Shown here piece after piece: positions 50,656 to 58,839 of a stretch of DNA of 64,000 bases. The stretch is from Seohaeicola sp024304985. Its GTDB lineage: Bacteria; Pseudomonadota; Alphaproteobacteria; Rhodobacterales; Rhodobacteraceae. The notes below the pieces were generated by a model. That model had not been told where the DNA came from, did not search any database, and was given only the letters and a program-made list of their open reading frames with translations. Where the stretch lies: contig NZ_JARAMP010000010.1 in the NCBI RefSeq assembly GCF_028802875.1, positions 1 to 64,000 on the forward strand, read 5' to 3'. The position numbers and the translations under genes are program-made. The stretch's first letter is position 1; every line of letters begins with the position of its first letter.

Positions 50656-51240
50656 TCAGCGCAGCCCGTCCTTGCCCTCGGCCTCGGCATGGGTCAGCCC
50701 GCCGACGCGCGGCAGGGGACGGCCCGAATCCGTGACGGCAACGGCGACCATGATCTCGCCCGCGCGGGGCGCATCGTTCAGGCGCACTTCGATGCCGTCG
50801 AAATGGCTGCGGACGTATGCCGCGTCCTTGTGGCCCAGCGGCACGTCCAGCACCTGCCCCGGCCCGCCCATCTTCTTGGACGAGGGCACGAGGGCCGCGC
50901 CTTTTTCCACGGCCGCACGCAACGGTGCGCCCAGTTTGGGGTGCAGGATGGCGGCGGCATGTTCCAGCTCTCCGCCCTCGCCGACCATCGCGGCCTTGCC
51001 ATAGCTTTGCGCCTGTGCGGGTGCGATGCCCAGCGCGGCCACGCAGCGCGCGCCCAGAAGGCCGCCCAGTTCCGCGCCGATCTCGATCAGTTCGGACAGG
51101 TCCTCGGCATAGCGCCCGGCAAAGGGGTTTGCGATCACCGCCACGGCCACGGCCTTGCGGGTGGCGGGGCTGATGGCTTTGCCCATTTCGGCATGCGTCT
51201 CCTCGACCCAGACGGCGAGTTTGCGGATATCGGCGCTCAT
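50656..51240 (-). CDS. Amino acid synthesis family protein (DUF1185), paralogue 1
   Basis: This 194-residue protein matches the AA_synth/DUF1185 family: AVAVIANPFAGRYAEDLSEL, the GYGKAAMVGE-like SYGKAAMVGEGGELEHAAA, and VRSHFDGIEVRLNDAPRAGE. The biochemical function is not established despite the family name. It is about half identical by eye to the next gene upstream, and overlaps it by 4 bases, so the two may form a heteromer. Confidence 0.82.
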   Translation of the reverse strand: MSADIRKLAVWVEETHAEMGKAISPATRKAVAVAVIANPFAGRYAEDLSELIEIGAELGGLLGARCVAALGIAPAQAQSYGKAAMVGEGGELEHAAAILHPKLGAPLRAAVEKGAALVPSSKKMGGPGQVLDVPLGHKDAAYVRSHFDGIEVRLNDAPRAGEIMVAVAVTDSGRPLPRVGGLTHAEAEGKDGLR

Positions 51241-51821
51241 CTCAGCCCGTCCTTTCCGGTGATCTGGTCGGCGGCCAGCCCGCCCGCGCGGTTATGGACG
51301 CGCGGCCCGGTGGTCATCACCAGCATGAGCGCCATTTCATCGGCGCGCGGCGCGTCGTTCAGGCCCAGTTCCATCGCGTCGAAATGGCTGCGGACGTAAG
51401 AGGCGTTGATATGGGTAATGGGCACATCGAGCCGCGTGCCGACGCCGCCCACTTTCTTGGTGGAGGGCACGATGGCCATGGCATCGCCCAGCACCTCGCG
51501 CATGGCGTAGCCGCCCGGCGCATGCCAAAGCGCGCCGTGTTCCAGCTCGCCCGCAGCCCCTACGATGGCGCCTTTGCCATAGCCCTCGACCACTGACGGA
51601 TCACCGCCCAGCAGGTCCACCAGACGGTTCGCCATGGTCAAGCCAAGGGGTTTGAGGTCTTCCATGAAGGGCTGGATATCCGCGACGTAGGAACCCGCGA
51701 AGGGGTTTTTGATCACCGCGATCACGGCGGCGCGGCGCAGGGGGGTGGTGGCGCGGGGGCCGCCTTCGTGGAAGACCTCCTCCACGACGCTGGCGAATTT
51801 GCGTATCTCGACCTCAGGCAT
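51237..51821 (-). CDS. Amino acid synthesis family protein (DUF1185), paralogue 2
   Basis: This 194-residue protein shows the same motifs (AVIKNPFAGSYVADIQPFME; GYGKGAIVGAAGELEHGALW; VRSHFDAMELGLNDAPRADE). ATG at 51821 has AAGGAG upstream; a longer frame runs into the UPF0280 gene. It overlaps UPF0280 by 8 bases. Tandem DUF1185 genes next to a 6-hydroxynicotinate-reductase homologue hint at a role in N-heterocycle breakdown; that is inference. Confidence 0.82.
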   Translation of the reverse strand: MPEVEIRKFASVVEEVFHEGGPRATTPLRRAAVIAVIKNPFAGSYVADIQPFMEDLKPLGLTMANRLVDLLGGDPSVVEGYGKGAIVGAAGELEHGALWHAPGGYAMREVLGDAMAIVPSTKKVGGVGTRLDVPITHINASYVRSHFDAMELGLNDAPRADEMALMLVMTTGPRVHNRAGGLAADQITGKDGLR

Positions 51822-52680
51822 GTTCGAGGCTCCTTTCCGTTTGGGCCGTGGCCCTGTCTGTGAATGTTCCGACCATGAGGCCCTGACCTTGCAGGACCAG
51901 CGCGGCGGCGGCAATGGTGCCTGCGTCGATCAGCCGTTGGGCGCGGGCAGCCCCCTGTGACAGCGCGGTGCGGATGTCATCTGCCGATAGCGGGCCGACA
52001 TGGGTGACGACAAGCCGCTGGCCCAGATCGCTGTCGGGGTGAAGGTCGCGGGCCGGCTGGCGGGTAATGGCGGGGTGGTCCGGCAGATCGACCGCGTTGG
52101 CGATGAGCGTGGCGGCGGCGTCGGCGGTGGCGGCATTGGGGGCGAGCACGGTGACCGATGAGGCGATGCCGAGGCTGAGGCTGCGCCCGCCCTGCCCCGA
52201 GGTGGCGATGCCGCCGATCCCGTCACCTGCGTGGAGGGTGATATGCCCCGAGATCTGGCCGTCCAGCCCGGCGATGGCGGCGCGGGTGGTTGCGCCGGGG
52301 GCCAGATGCAGGGCGATGTCGCCGCCATTGTTCACATGGGCGCGGGTGAGCGGGGTTGCGGCCAGCATCGCGGCCAGCACCGTATCGGCGACCGATCCTG
52401 CGACCGCGGCCATGGGCGTGATGAAATCGCCCTGCGCCACGCTGGTGCAGGCGTGGTGCATCCGGCGGGCGATCCGCCCCTGCGGGGCGGCCCCCAGAGG
52501 GCTGCGCAACAGAGGCAGTTCGGGGACGAGTTCCGCCAGCACGGTGGCGAAACGGTCGCGGGCGGCGCGATAGGCCGTGCGGGTCGCCTCGCCCTGCCCC
52601 TCGGCCATGATCACCAGATCAATGGGGCCGTGGTGCAGGTGCAACCGACCATCCGGCAGCAGGGCGGCTTGTGGCCCCAT
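51814..52680 (-). CDS. UPF0280 (ApbE-like) family protein
   Basis: This 288-residue protein resembles UPF0280, a relative of the ApbE flavin transferases. ApbE-like landmarks are HVNNGGDIALHLAPG, GGIATSGQGGRSLSLGIASS and the NAATADAAATLIAN segment. ApbE proteins attach FMN covalently to Thr or Ser of target flavoproteins. It overlaps the 6-hydroxynicotinate-reductase-like gene by one base. Since the clostridial reductase carries covalent flavin, this protein could be its flavin-attaching enzyme (inference). No signal peptide. Confidence 0.82.
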   Translation of the reverse strand: MGPQAALLPDGRLHLHHGPIDLVIMAEGQGEATRTAYRAARDRFATVLAELVPELPLLRSPLGAAPQGRIARRMHHACTSVAQGDFITPMAAVAGSVADTVLAAMLAATPLTRAHVNNGGDIALHLAPGATTRAAIAGLDGQISGHITLHAGDGIGGIATSGQGGRSLSLGIASSVTVLAPNAATADAAATLIANAVDLPDHPAITRQPARDLHPDSDLGQRLVVTHVGPLSADDIRTALSQGAARAQRLIDAGTIAAAALVLQGQGLMVGTFTDRATAQTERSLEHA

Positions 52681-54185
52681 CAGCGCCGTCCCTTGCGGTC
52701 GGGCCGCCAGCGGTAGTTCTGCGGGTCATGCGGGTCGGGCTGGCTGATATTCGGCAGCACCTTGCGGATGGCGGGGGTCAGCACGTCCTCGACCGGTTTG
52801 ACATGATCCACATGGCCGCCCAGCGCCGCGTAATCGGCCAGACGCAGGGTGAATTCGATGGGGGCGACCAGTGCTGGCGTGGGGACGTAGCCGAAGGAAT
52901 TGGTGGGCATGTCCATCACATCGGCCATGACGGTGATGCCGCCGCCGGGCCAGACATAAGCCTCGGCCCCGCCGCAGGAGACGTAAGTCAGCGCGTCCTT
53001 GACCGAGCGGGTCAGGCGCACGGGGTTTTCCGTGACGCCTGCACGCAAGCTGCCGCCCGCGCCGCCCATGAACAGCACCGAACAGAGCGAGGGTTCGCAG
53101 TTTTCCGCGATCCGTTCGGCGGTGGCCAGCAGGGAAGGCGTGATATCAGCCGGTTGCGGGATCAGGTTATCATCAAGGATGTAATAGGCCCATTGCTCGC
53201 CGGTGGTCGAGATCATCAGAAGCCGCAGGCCCGGCCAAGCGACCTTGGGATCGGCGGGTTTCAGGATGGTCAGCGGGTCTTCGACATTGGTGCCGCCCCA
53301 GCCGGTGCCGGGATCGGCGACCTGAAAGTAACGGCCCGGCGTGGATTTGCGGCCCTTCACCTTGATGCCGGAGGGGCGCATGTCGAGGCCCTTGCCGGCC
53401 TCATGCTCGCTCAGGACGCCGGTGATGTGGTCATCGACGACGACGACCTCGTCGACATGGCCGTGCCATTGCTTGGCGAACATGCCGATGGTGGCCGAGC
53501 CGCAGCCGACGCGCATCAGCTTTTCCGGCACGCCGTTGATGATGGGGGCCTGACCGGCCTGCACCACGATGGTGACGCCTTCGTCGATCTGCATCTCTAC
53601 CGCTTCGCGGTTGCACAGGCGCATGAGCGCGTCGCAGGTGACGCGGCCTTCCTTCTTGGACCCGCCCGTCAGGTGTTCGACCCCGCCCAGGGACAGCATC
53701 TTGGAGCCGTATTCGGCGGTCATGACATGGCCGATCGCTTCACCATCCACGCGGACGATGGCGCGTTCGTGGCCGATATGGCGGTCGGTGTCGATCTTCA
53801 CCTTGACCCCGCAATAGGAGAAGATGCCCTCGGTCACGACTGTGACCATGTCCACGCCTTCGACCTGCTGGGAGACGATGAAGGGGGCGGGTTTGTAGTC
53901 GGGATATGTCGTGCCCGCGCCCACGGCGGTGACGAAGGTGCGGTTGCCCTGGATCACGTCGCCATCCCAGTCCTGCGCATTTTCGCCCTGGTCAAGAAAG
54001 GCCACGGCCTGCGCGCCGCCCTGAATGACGGTCAGGGGATCAAGGCGCACCAGTTCGCCGCCGTGATTGGCATAGCGGTCGCAGGCGCCGGTATTGCCAT
54101 CGGCGATGTAGCACATGACGGGACAGGCATCGCAGCGGATCTTCTCGGATGCGGCCTCGGTCAGGGGGGCGTTGTCGTCAGGCAT
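52680..54185 (-). CDS. hnr: 6-hydroxynicotinate reductase-like iron-sulfur flavoprotein
   Basis: This 501-residue protein has an N-terminal [4Fe-4S]-type cluster motif Cys18, Cys21, Cys25, Cys35 (CDACPVMCYIADGNTGAC) and resembles 6-hydroxynicotinate reductase of Eubacterium barkeri. That enzyme uses reduced ferredoxin to make 1,4,5,6-tetrahydro-6-oxonicotinate. GCGSAT (227-232) is close to, but not identical with, the ApbE target motif. It overlaps the molybdenum hydroxylase by 8 bases; its product would be the substrate of the enamidase at 58840. Substrate could be another hydroxylated pyridine. Confidence 0.83.
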   Translation of the reverse strand: MPDDNAPLTEAASEKIRCDACPVMCYIADGNTGACDRYANHGGELVRLDPLTVIQGGAQAVAFLDQGENAQDWDGDVIQGNRTFVTAVGAGTTYPDYKPAPFIVSQQVEGVDMVTVVTEGIFSYCGVKVKIDTDRHIGHERAIVRVDGEAIGHVMTAEYGSKMLSLGGVEHLTGGSKKEGRVTCDALMRLCNREAVEMQIDEGVTIVVQAGQAPIINGVPEKLMRVGCGSATIGMFAKQWHGHVDEVVVVDDHITGVLSEHEAGKGLDMRPSGIKVKGRKSTPGRYFQVADPGTGWGGTNVEDPLTILKPADPKVAWPGLRLLMISTTGEQWAYYILDDNLIPQPADITPSLLATAERIAENCEPSLCSVLFMGGAGGSLRAGVTENPVRLTRSVKDALTYVSCGGAEAYVWPGGGITVMADVMDMPTNSFGYVPTPALVAPIEFTLRLADYAALGGHVDHVKPVEDVLTPAIRKVLPNISQPDPHDPQNYRWRPDRKGRR

Positions 54186-56922
54186 GTCCAGCCTCCTTGA
54201 GGGCAGCGCGCACGCGGGCGGGGGTGGCGGGCACTTGGGTGATCCGCGCGCCGGTGGCGTGTTTGATGGCATTGAGGATCGCGGGCGCGGTGGGGATCAG
54301 GACGTGTTCGCCCAACCCTTTCGCGCCGTAGGGGCCATGGGCATCGGGCACCTCGACAATGAGCGTGTCGATGGGGGGCACGTCGCCGATGGTGGGTATC
54401 AGGTAGTCATGCAGGTTTTCGGTCCGGTGGGGGATATATTCCTCCATCAGGGCCATGCCCATGCCCTGGGCGATGCCGCCCTGCACCTGACCTTCGACCA
54501 GCAGCGGGTTGATGGCCTGACCCACGTCATGGGCGGCGGTGAAATGCAGCGGGCGGACACGGCCAAGGGCGGTATCGACCTCGACCACCACCAGATGCGC
54601 GGCATAGCCGTATTGGGCATAGGGTTCGCCCTGCCCGTTCCTGTCCAGCGGTTTGGTGGGGGGATCGTAGGTTTCATTCACCTCAAGCACATAACCTGCG
54701 GGGTTGGGGGTCAGCCGCGCCAGATCGAGGGTGAAGTGCTGTGCGCCATCGGTGACGGTGAGGCCACCGGGGGTGAGGGTGATGGTCGCCTCGGGGCTGG
54801 CATTGACTTGCAAGAGCACGGCGGCCCGCAGCGCCTCGCCCGCGAGACGGGCGGCGTTGCCGGTCACGAAGGTCTGACGGCTGGCCGAGGTCTTGCCTGC
54901 GTCCGGGGTGAGGTCGGTATCGGCCCCGATCAGCGCGATCTGCTGGACAGGCACACCAAAGGCGCGGGCGAAGATCTGCGGGATCACGGTATTGGAGCCC
55001 TGCCCGATATCCATCGCTCCTTGGTGCAGGACGACCGTGCCGTCGGCGCGCAGCCCCGCGCGGATCGTGGAGGGGTTGGGCATCGAGGTATTGCCGCAGC
55101 CATACCAGCCCGCCGCCAGACCGACACCGCGTTTCATCGTGGCATTGGTCGCGTTGAAGGCAGCACAGTCGGCCTGCGCGGCCTTCCATGCGGGGCGCAG
55201 GGCCTCGAGGCAGGGCTTGACGCCGACGCCCTGGGCAAAGACCTGTCCGCAGACCGTGGGCACGCCGTTGTCCAGCGCGTTGAGGATGCGGAAGTCGAGC
55301 GCGTCCATGCCCAGCTTGGCAGCCAGTTCGTCGAACAGGCTTTCCTGTGCAATGGCCGATTGCGGCACGCCGAAGCCACGGAAGGCTCCGGCGGGCACAC
55401 AATGGGTGTTCACCGCGCGGGAGGAAGCGCGGTAGTCGGACACCCGGTAAGGCCCCGAGGCATGGACCGGCACGCGGTTCGCGACAGTCGGGCCCCAGGA
55501 GGCATAGGCCCCCGTGTTGAAATCCCCGTCAAAGGTCATGCCCGAGAGGCGGCCATCGGCGCGGGCCCCGATCCGCATCGTGATCTGCGCCGGGTGGCGT
55601 TTGGTGGTGGATTGCATGGATTCGGTGCGTTCATAGGTCATGCGCACGGCGCGGCCCGTTTTCATCGCGGCCAAGGCCAGAAACGGTTGCAACGATACGT
55701 CGATCTTGGAGCCGAAGCCGCCGCCCACCGCCGTGGGCACGATGCGGATGCGGTCGCGCGGCAGGGCGAGGATCTGCATCAGCGCGTCCTGATCCATGAC
55801 AGGCGCCTGTGTGCAGGCATGAACCACGACGCGGTTGCCATCCATTTCGGCGAAGCCGGCCTCGGGTTCGATATAGGCATGTTCGACGAAGGCTGTGGTG
55901 AAGCGGCCTTCGACCGTGACATCGGCGCGGGACAGGGCGGCATCCGCGTCACCGCAGGCGACATGACCACCGCACATGATGTTCTGCGCGCGGCCGGGGT
56001 GGAGTTGCGGGGCATCGGCGGCCAGCGCGGCGTCCACCTCCATCAGGGCGGGGCGGACATCCCATGTGACGGGGAAGGTGTCGAGGTCCAGCCGCGCCAT
56101 GGTCGCGGCGTCTCCGACGACGGCAGCGATGGCCTCTCCCCGGAAGCGGATATGATCGACGGCAAAGACCGGCTGGTCGATGAAGCCGGGGATCACGCCG
56201 AAGGCATTGAGGCCGGGCACGTCAGCGGCGGTCAGGATCGCGTGGATGCCGGGGTTTGCGGCGCGCCAGGCGTCCAGATCGCCAAGGGTGAAGCCCGCAT
56301 GGGCATGGGGCGCGCGGATCACGCGCAGGACCAGTGCGCCTGCAGGGGCGACATCATCGCCGAATGCCTCGGCCCCTGTGACCTTGGGCAGGCCATCAAG
56401 GCGGCGGATGGTGGTGCCGACATCGCCCGAGCCTTCCTGCGGCTGCGTGGCCCCTGCCCCCACCACGGCGTCGATGATCTTGCGATAGCCGGTGCAGCGG
56501 CAGAGCACGCCGCCCAGCGCGTCCTGCACCTGCGTGGCGTCGGGCGTGGCCGTGTCGCGCAGGAGTGCGACGGCGGAGACCATCATGCCCGGCGTGCAGA
56601 TGCCGCATTGCGCGGCCTGATGCGCCTGAAAGCTGTCCTTGAGCCGGGCGGCATGGGGATCGGTCCTGACCAGACCGGCCAGCGTTTCGACCTGCCGCCC
56701 TGCGGCCTGTTGCACGGGCATGAGGCAGGCGCAGACCGGCGCGCCATCGACCAGCACGGTGCAGGCGCCGCAATCGCCCGCGTTGCAGCCGATCTTGACG
56801 TCGCGCGCGCCCAGACGCTCGCGCAGGGCGTGGGAGAGGCGCTCTCCGGGGGCGGGTTCGACCTCGACCACGGTGCCGTTCAGATGGAAGGCGGTGATGG
56901 TCTGTGCGCTGTGCTTATCCAT
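54178..56922 (-). CDS. Molybdenum hydroxylase, fused [2Fe-2S] and Mo-cofactor subunits
   Basis: This 914-residue xanthine-dehydrogenase-family protein has two [2Fe-2S] clusters in the first ~160 residues (GCNAGDCGACTVLVDG; QCGICTPGMM; CRCTGYRKIIDA). The molybdopterin domain follows (GGGFGSKIDVSLQPFLALAA; PAGAFRGFGVPQSA) with the catalytic Glu in GAKGLGE. Such enzymes hydroxylate N-heterocycles with water; nicotinate 6-hydroxylation fits the neighbours. The FAD subunit is separate (next gene, 8-base overlap). ATG 56922 was chosen by this overlap. Confidence 0.88.
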   Translation of the reverse strand: MDKHSAQTITAFHLNGTVVEVEPAPGERLSHALRERLGARDVKIGCNAGDCGACTVLVDGAPVCACLMPVQQAAGRQVETLAGLVRTDPHAARLKDSFQAHQAAQCGICTPGMMVSAVALLRDTATPDATQVQDALGGVLCRCTGYRKIIDAVVGAGATQPQEGSGDVGTTIRRLDGLPKVTGAEAFGDDVAPAGALVLRVIRAPHAHAGFTLGDLDAWRAANPGIHAILTAADVPGLNAFGVIPGFIDQPVFAVDHIRFRGEAIAAVVGDAATMARLDLDTFPVTWDVRPALMEVDAALAADAPQLHPGRAQNIMCGGHVACGDADAALSRADVTVEGRFTTAFVEHAYIEPEAGFAEMDGNRVVVHACTQAPVMDQDALMQILALPRDRIRIVPTAVGGGFGSKIDVSLQPFLALAAMKTGRAVRMTYERTESMQSTTKRHPAQITMRIGARADGRLSGMTFDGDFNTGAYASWGPTVANRVPVHASGPYRVSDYRASSRAVNTHCVPAGAFRGFGVPQSAIAQESLFDELAAKLGMDALDFRILNALDNGVPTVCGQVFAQGVGVKPCLEALRPAWKAAQADCAAFNATNATMKRGVGLAAGWYGCGNTSMPNPSTIRAGLRADGTVVLHQGAMDIGQGSNTVIPQIFARAFGVPVQQIALIGADTDLTPDAGKTSASRQTFVTGNAARLAGEALRAAVLLQVNASPEATITLTPGGLTVTDGAQHFTLDLARLTPNPAGYVLEVNETYDPPTKPLDRNGQGEPYAQYGYAAHLVVVEVDTALGRVRPLHFTAAHDVGQAINPLLVEGQVQGGIAQGMGMALMEEYIPHRTENLHDYLIPTIGDVPPIDTLIVEVPDAHGPYGAKGLGEHVLIPTAPAILNAIKHATGARITQVPATPARVRAALKEAGHA

Positions 56923-57775
56923 TGGACGGCTTCCCTTGGGTGAGTGCCTGCGCAAGCGCGCGGGCGCAGAGGGTGGCGGCGGCTTCGGTCCGGTATTCGG
57001 CGCTGCCGCGCACATCGGCGATGGGCGAGAGCGGGGCCAGATGCGCGTCGGTGATGAGGGCGGGGCCTGCGGCAAGGATTTCGGCGGCGTTGCGGCCTGT
57101 CAGTTCCGCCTCAAGCGCGGGCAGGCGTTGGGCCGTGGCCGAGCAGGAGCCGACCGCAAGCGCTGCCTGCGCGATCCGGCCGTCTTCGACGGTGACGAGC
57201 GCCGCGACCATGGCGATGGAGATCACCAGATAGTGCCGCGCGCCAAGTTTGAGGAAGGCCCCCTGCGCCGACGCCGGCAGGTCAGGCAGCAGCAGGGCCG
57301 TCAGCACCTCGCCGGGCATGCGGGCGGTCTGGCGCGGGCCCTTGAGGAAGGTCGAAAGCGGCATGCGACGGGTGCCGTGGGTCGAGACGAGCTCCACAAC
57401 CGCGCCCAAAGTCAGCAGCGGCGGCACGCCATCGGCGGCGGGGGATGCGTTACACAGATTGCCTGCGATGGTGCCCGCGTTCTGGATCTGGATCGAGCCG
57501 ACCTCGCGCGCGGCGGCTTTCAGCCCGTCGAAGGCGGGCGGCAGGTCGGCGCGGATCACATCGGTCCATGTGGTCGCGCCGCCGATGCGCCAGCCGGTGC
57601 TGTCATGGGTGATGCCTCGCAGGCCCGGCACGCGGGTGATATCGACCAGATCGCCCTTGAGCGGCCGTATGCCCTGGGCGGGGAACCAGTCTGTCCCGCC
57701 CGCGACCACGGCGGCATTCCCCTTGCCCAGCGCCTCCAGCGCCTCGGACAATGATGCGGCAACAAGATATCCCAT
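56915..57775 (-). CDS. FAD-binding subunit of the molybdenum hydroxylase
   Basis: This 286-residue CoxM/XdhB-type protein has the FAD motifs VVAGGTDWFPAQ and TIAGNLCNASPAAD. It passes electrons from the iron-sulfur clusters to an acceptor. ATG at 57775 is supported by family length; the frame extends to 57832. It is the first gene of the minus-strand operon that runs to 50656; operator site D lies just upstream. Confidence 0.88.
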   Translation of the reverse strand: MGYLVAASLSEALEALGKGNAAVVAGGTDWFPAQGIRPLKGDLVDITRVPGLRGITHDSTGWRIGGATTWTDVIRADLPPAFDGLKAAAREVGSIQIQNAGTIAGNLCNASPAADGVPPLLTLGAVVELVSTHGTRRMPLSTFLKGPRQTARMPGEVLTALLLPDLPASAQGAFLKLGARHYLVISIAMVAALVTVEDGRIAQAALAVGSCSATAQRLPALEAELTGRNAAEILAAGPALITDAHLAPLSPIADVRGSAEYRTEAAATLCARALAQALTQGKPSNG

Positions 57776-57820
57776 CGCAGCTTCCCCGTTGTGACCCGCT
57801 TTTGTCTGCGGTGTCTGATA

Positions 57821-57838
57821 TTGTTTGCACACGAATAA
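57821..57838. promoter_or_regulatory. MarR-type operator, site D
   Basis: TTGTTTGCACACGAATAA: perfect left arm of the shared dyad, right arm with two mismatches. It lies 46 bases upstream of the molybdenum hydroxylase operon. Confidence 0.4.
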
Positions 57839-57878
57839 GAAATCGGCACCTGCCCAGCTGTCAAATCAATTGTGACGA

Positions 57879-58688
57879 TCAGCCGACGAAAGCGCGTTCC
57901 ACCACGAAGGTTGCCGGGTTGTTGTTCGCGCCTTCCACCAGACCAAAGCCTTCGAGCGCGGCTTTGGTGTCGCGCAGCATTTCCATCGAGCCGCAGATCA
58001 TGCCGCGGTCGGTGGCGGGGTCGATGGGGGGCAGGCCCAGATCGGTGAACATGCGGCCCGAGGCCATGAGGTCGGTCTGCCGCCCCATCAGGGCCGAGGG
58101 TTCGCGGGTGGTGGTGGCGTAGTGGATGAGGCCCCCGGCCATCTCGCCCACCAGAGGGTCGGCGCGCAGATCGCGGACAAGGTCATGGCCGTAGGTCAGT
58201 TCCGCCACATCGCGGCAGGTGTGGCAGAGAATGACCTGTTCGAATTTCTCGTAAGTCTCGGGGTCGCGGATCAGGCTGGCGAAGGGGGCAATTCCGGTGC
58301 CGGTGGCGAACATGTAAAGCCGCTTTCCGGGCAGAAGCGCATCCAGCACCAGCGTGCCGGTGGGTTTCTTCTTCATCAGAACGGTGTCGCCCACCTTGAT
58401 CTTTTGCAGATGTTCGGTCAGCGGGCCGCCGGGCACCTTGATCGAGTAGAACTCGATCTGGTCGTCCCAAGCGGGCGAGGCGATGGAATAGGCGCGCATC
58501 ACCGGCTTGGCCGCATTGGGCAGGCCGATCATCACGAATTCACCCGAGCGGAAGCGAAAGGCGGCGGGGCGGGTGATGCGGAAGCGGAAGAGGCGGTCGG
58601 TGTAGTGCTGCACCTGGGTCACGGTTTCGGCGAACATGCCCTCGGGCGTGGGGAAGGTCTGGCTTGGCAGGGCTTCGGTCAGGGACAT
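57879..58688 (-). CDS. fpr: Ferredoxin-NADP+ reductase
   Basis: This 269-residue flavoprotein has RAYSIASPAWDD (FAD), GTGIAPFASLIRDP (NADP) and a C-terminus VVERAFVG, as in bacterial Fpr. It can move electrons between NADPH and ferredoxin. In this setting it may supply reduced ferredoxin to the 6-hydroxynicotinate-reductase homologue or the Rieske oxygenase. No ferredoxin gene is in the window. It has its own promoter region with site B. Confidence 0.9.
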   Translation of the reverse strand: MSLTEALPSQTFPTPEGMFAETVTQVQHYTDRLFRFRITRPAAFRFRSGEFVMIGLPNAAKPVMRAYSIASPAWDDQIEFYSIKVPGGPLTEHLQKIKVGDTVLMKKKPTGTLVLDALLPGKRLYMFATGTGIAPFASLIRDPETYEKFEQVILCHTCRDVAELTYGHDLVRDLRADPLVGEMAGGLIHYATTTREPSALMGRQTDLMASGRMFTDLGLPPIDPATDRGMICGSMEMLRDTKAALEGFGLVEGANNNPATFVVERAFVG

Positions 58689-58721
58689 GCGCTTTCCTCA
58701 TAGACTGAATCACGTTTCCAT

Positions 58722-58743
58722 ATTTGTTAGTATGCAAACAAAT
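58722..58743. promoter_or_regulatory. MarR-type operator, site B
   Basis: TTGTTAGTATGCAAACAA (58724-58741) within outer arms ATTTGTT / AACAAAT lies in the divergent promoter region between fpr and the enamidase gene. It is one of the best matches to the shared dyad. Confidence 0.6.
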
Positions 58744-58804
58744 TACCTGTCAACGGTTTTGATGCGAGCCGGGGCGACCTCCCCTCTTGATCCGTGCAAC
58801 ATTT

Positions 58805-58822
58805 CTGTTAGCGTTCTAACAA
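58805..58822. promoter_or_regulatory. MarR-type operator, site C
   Basis: CTGTTAGCGTTCTAACAA with perfect 6-bp arms TGTTAG / CTAACA (58806-58821) lies just before the enamidase RBS (AAAGGAG, 58826-58832), so binding would block transcription start. Confidence 0.6.
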
Positions 58823-58839
58823 ATCAAAGGAGTGATCCC

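Noticed and set aside
54115..56943. A 942-codon plus-strand open frame
   Set aside because: Antisense to the molybdenum hydroxylase gene, which has clear cofactor motifs. High GC keeps the antisense frame open.
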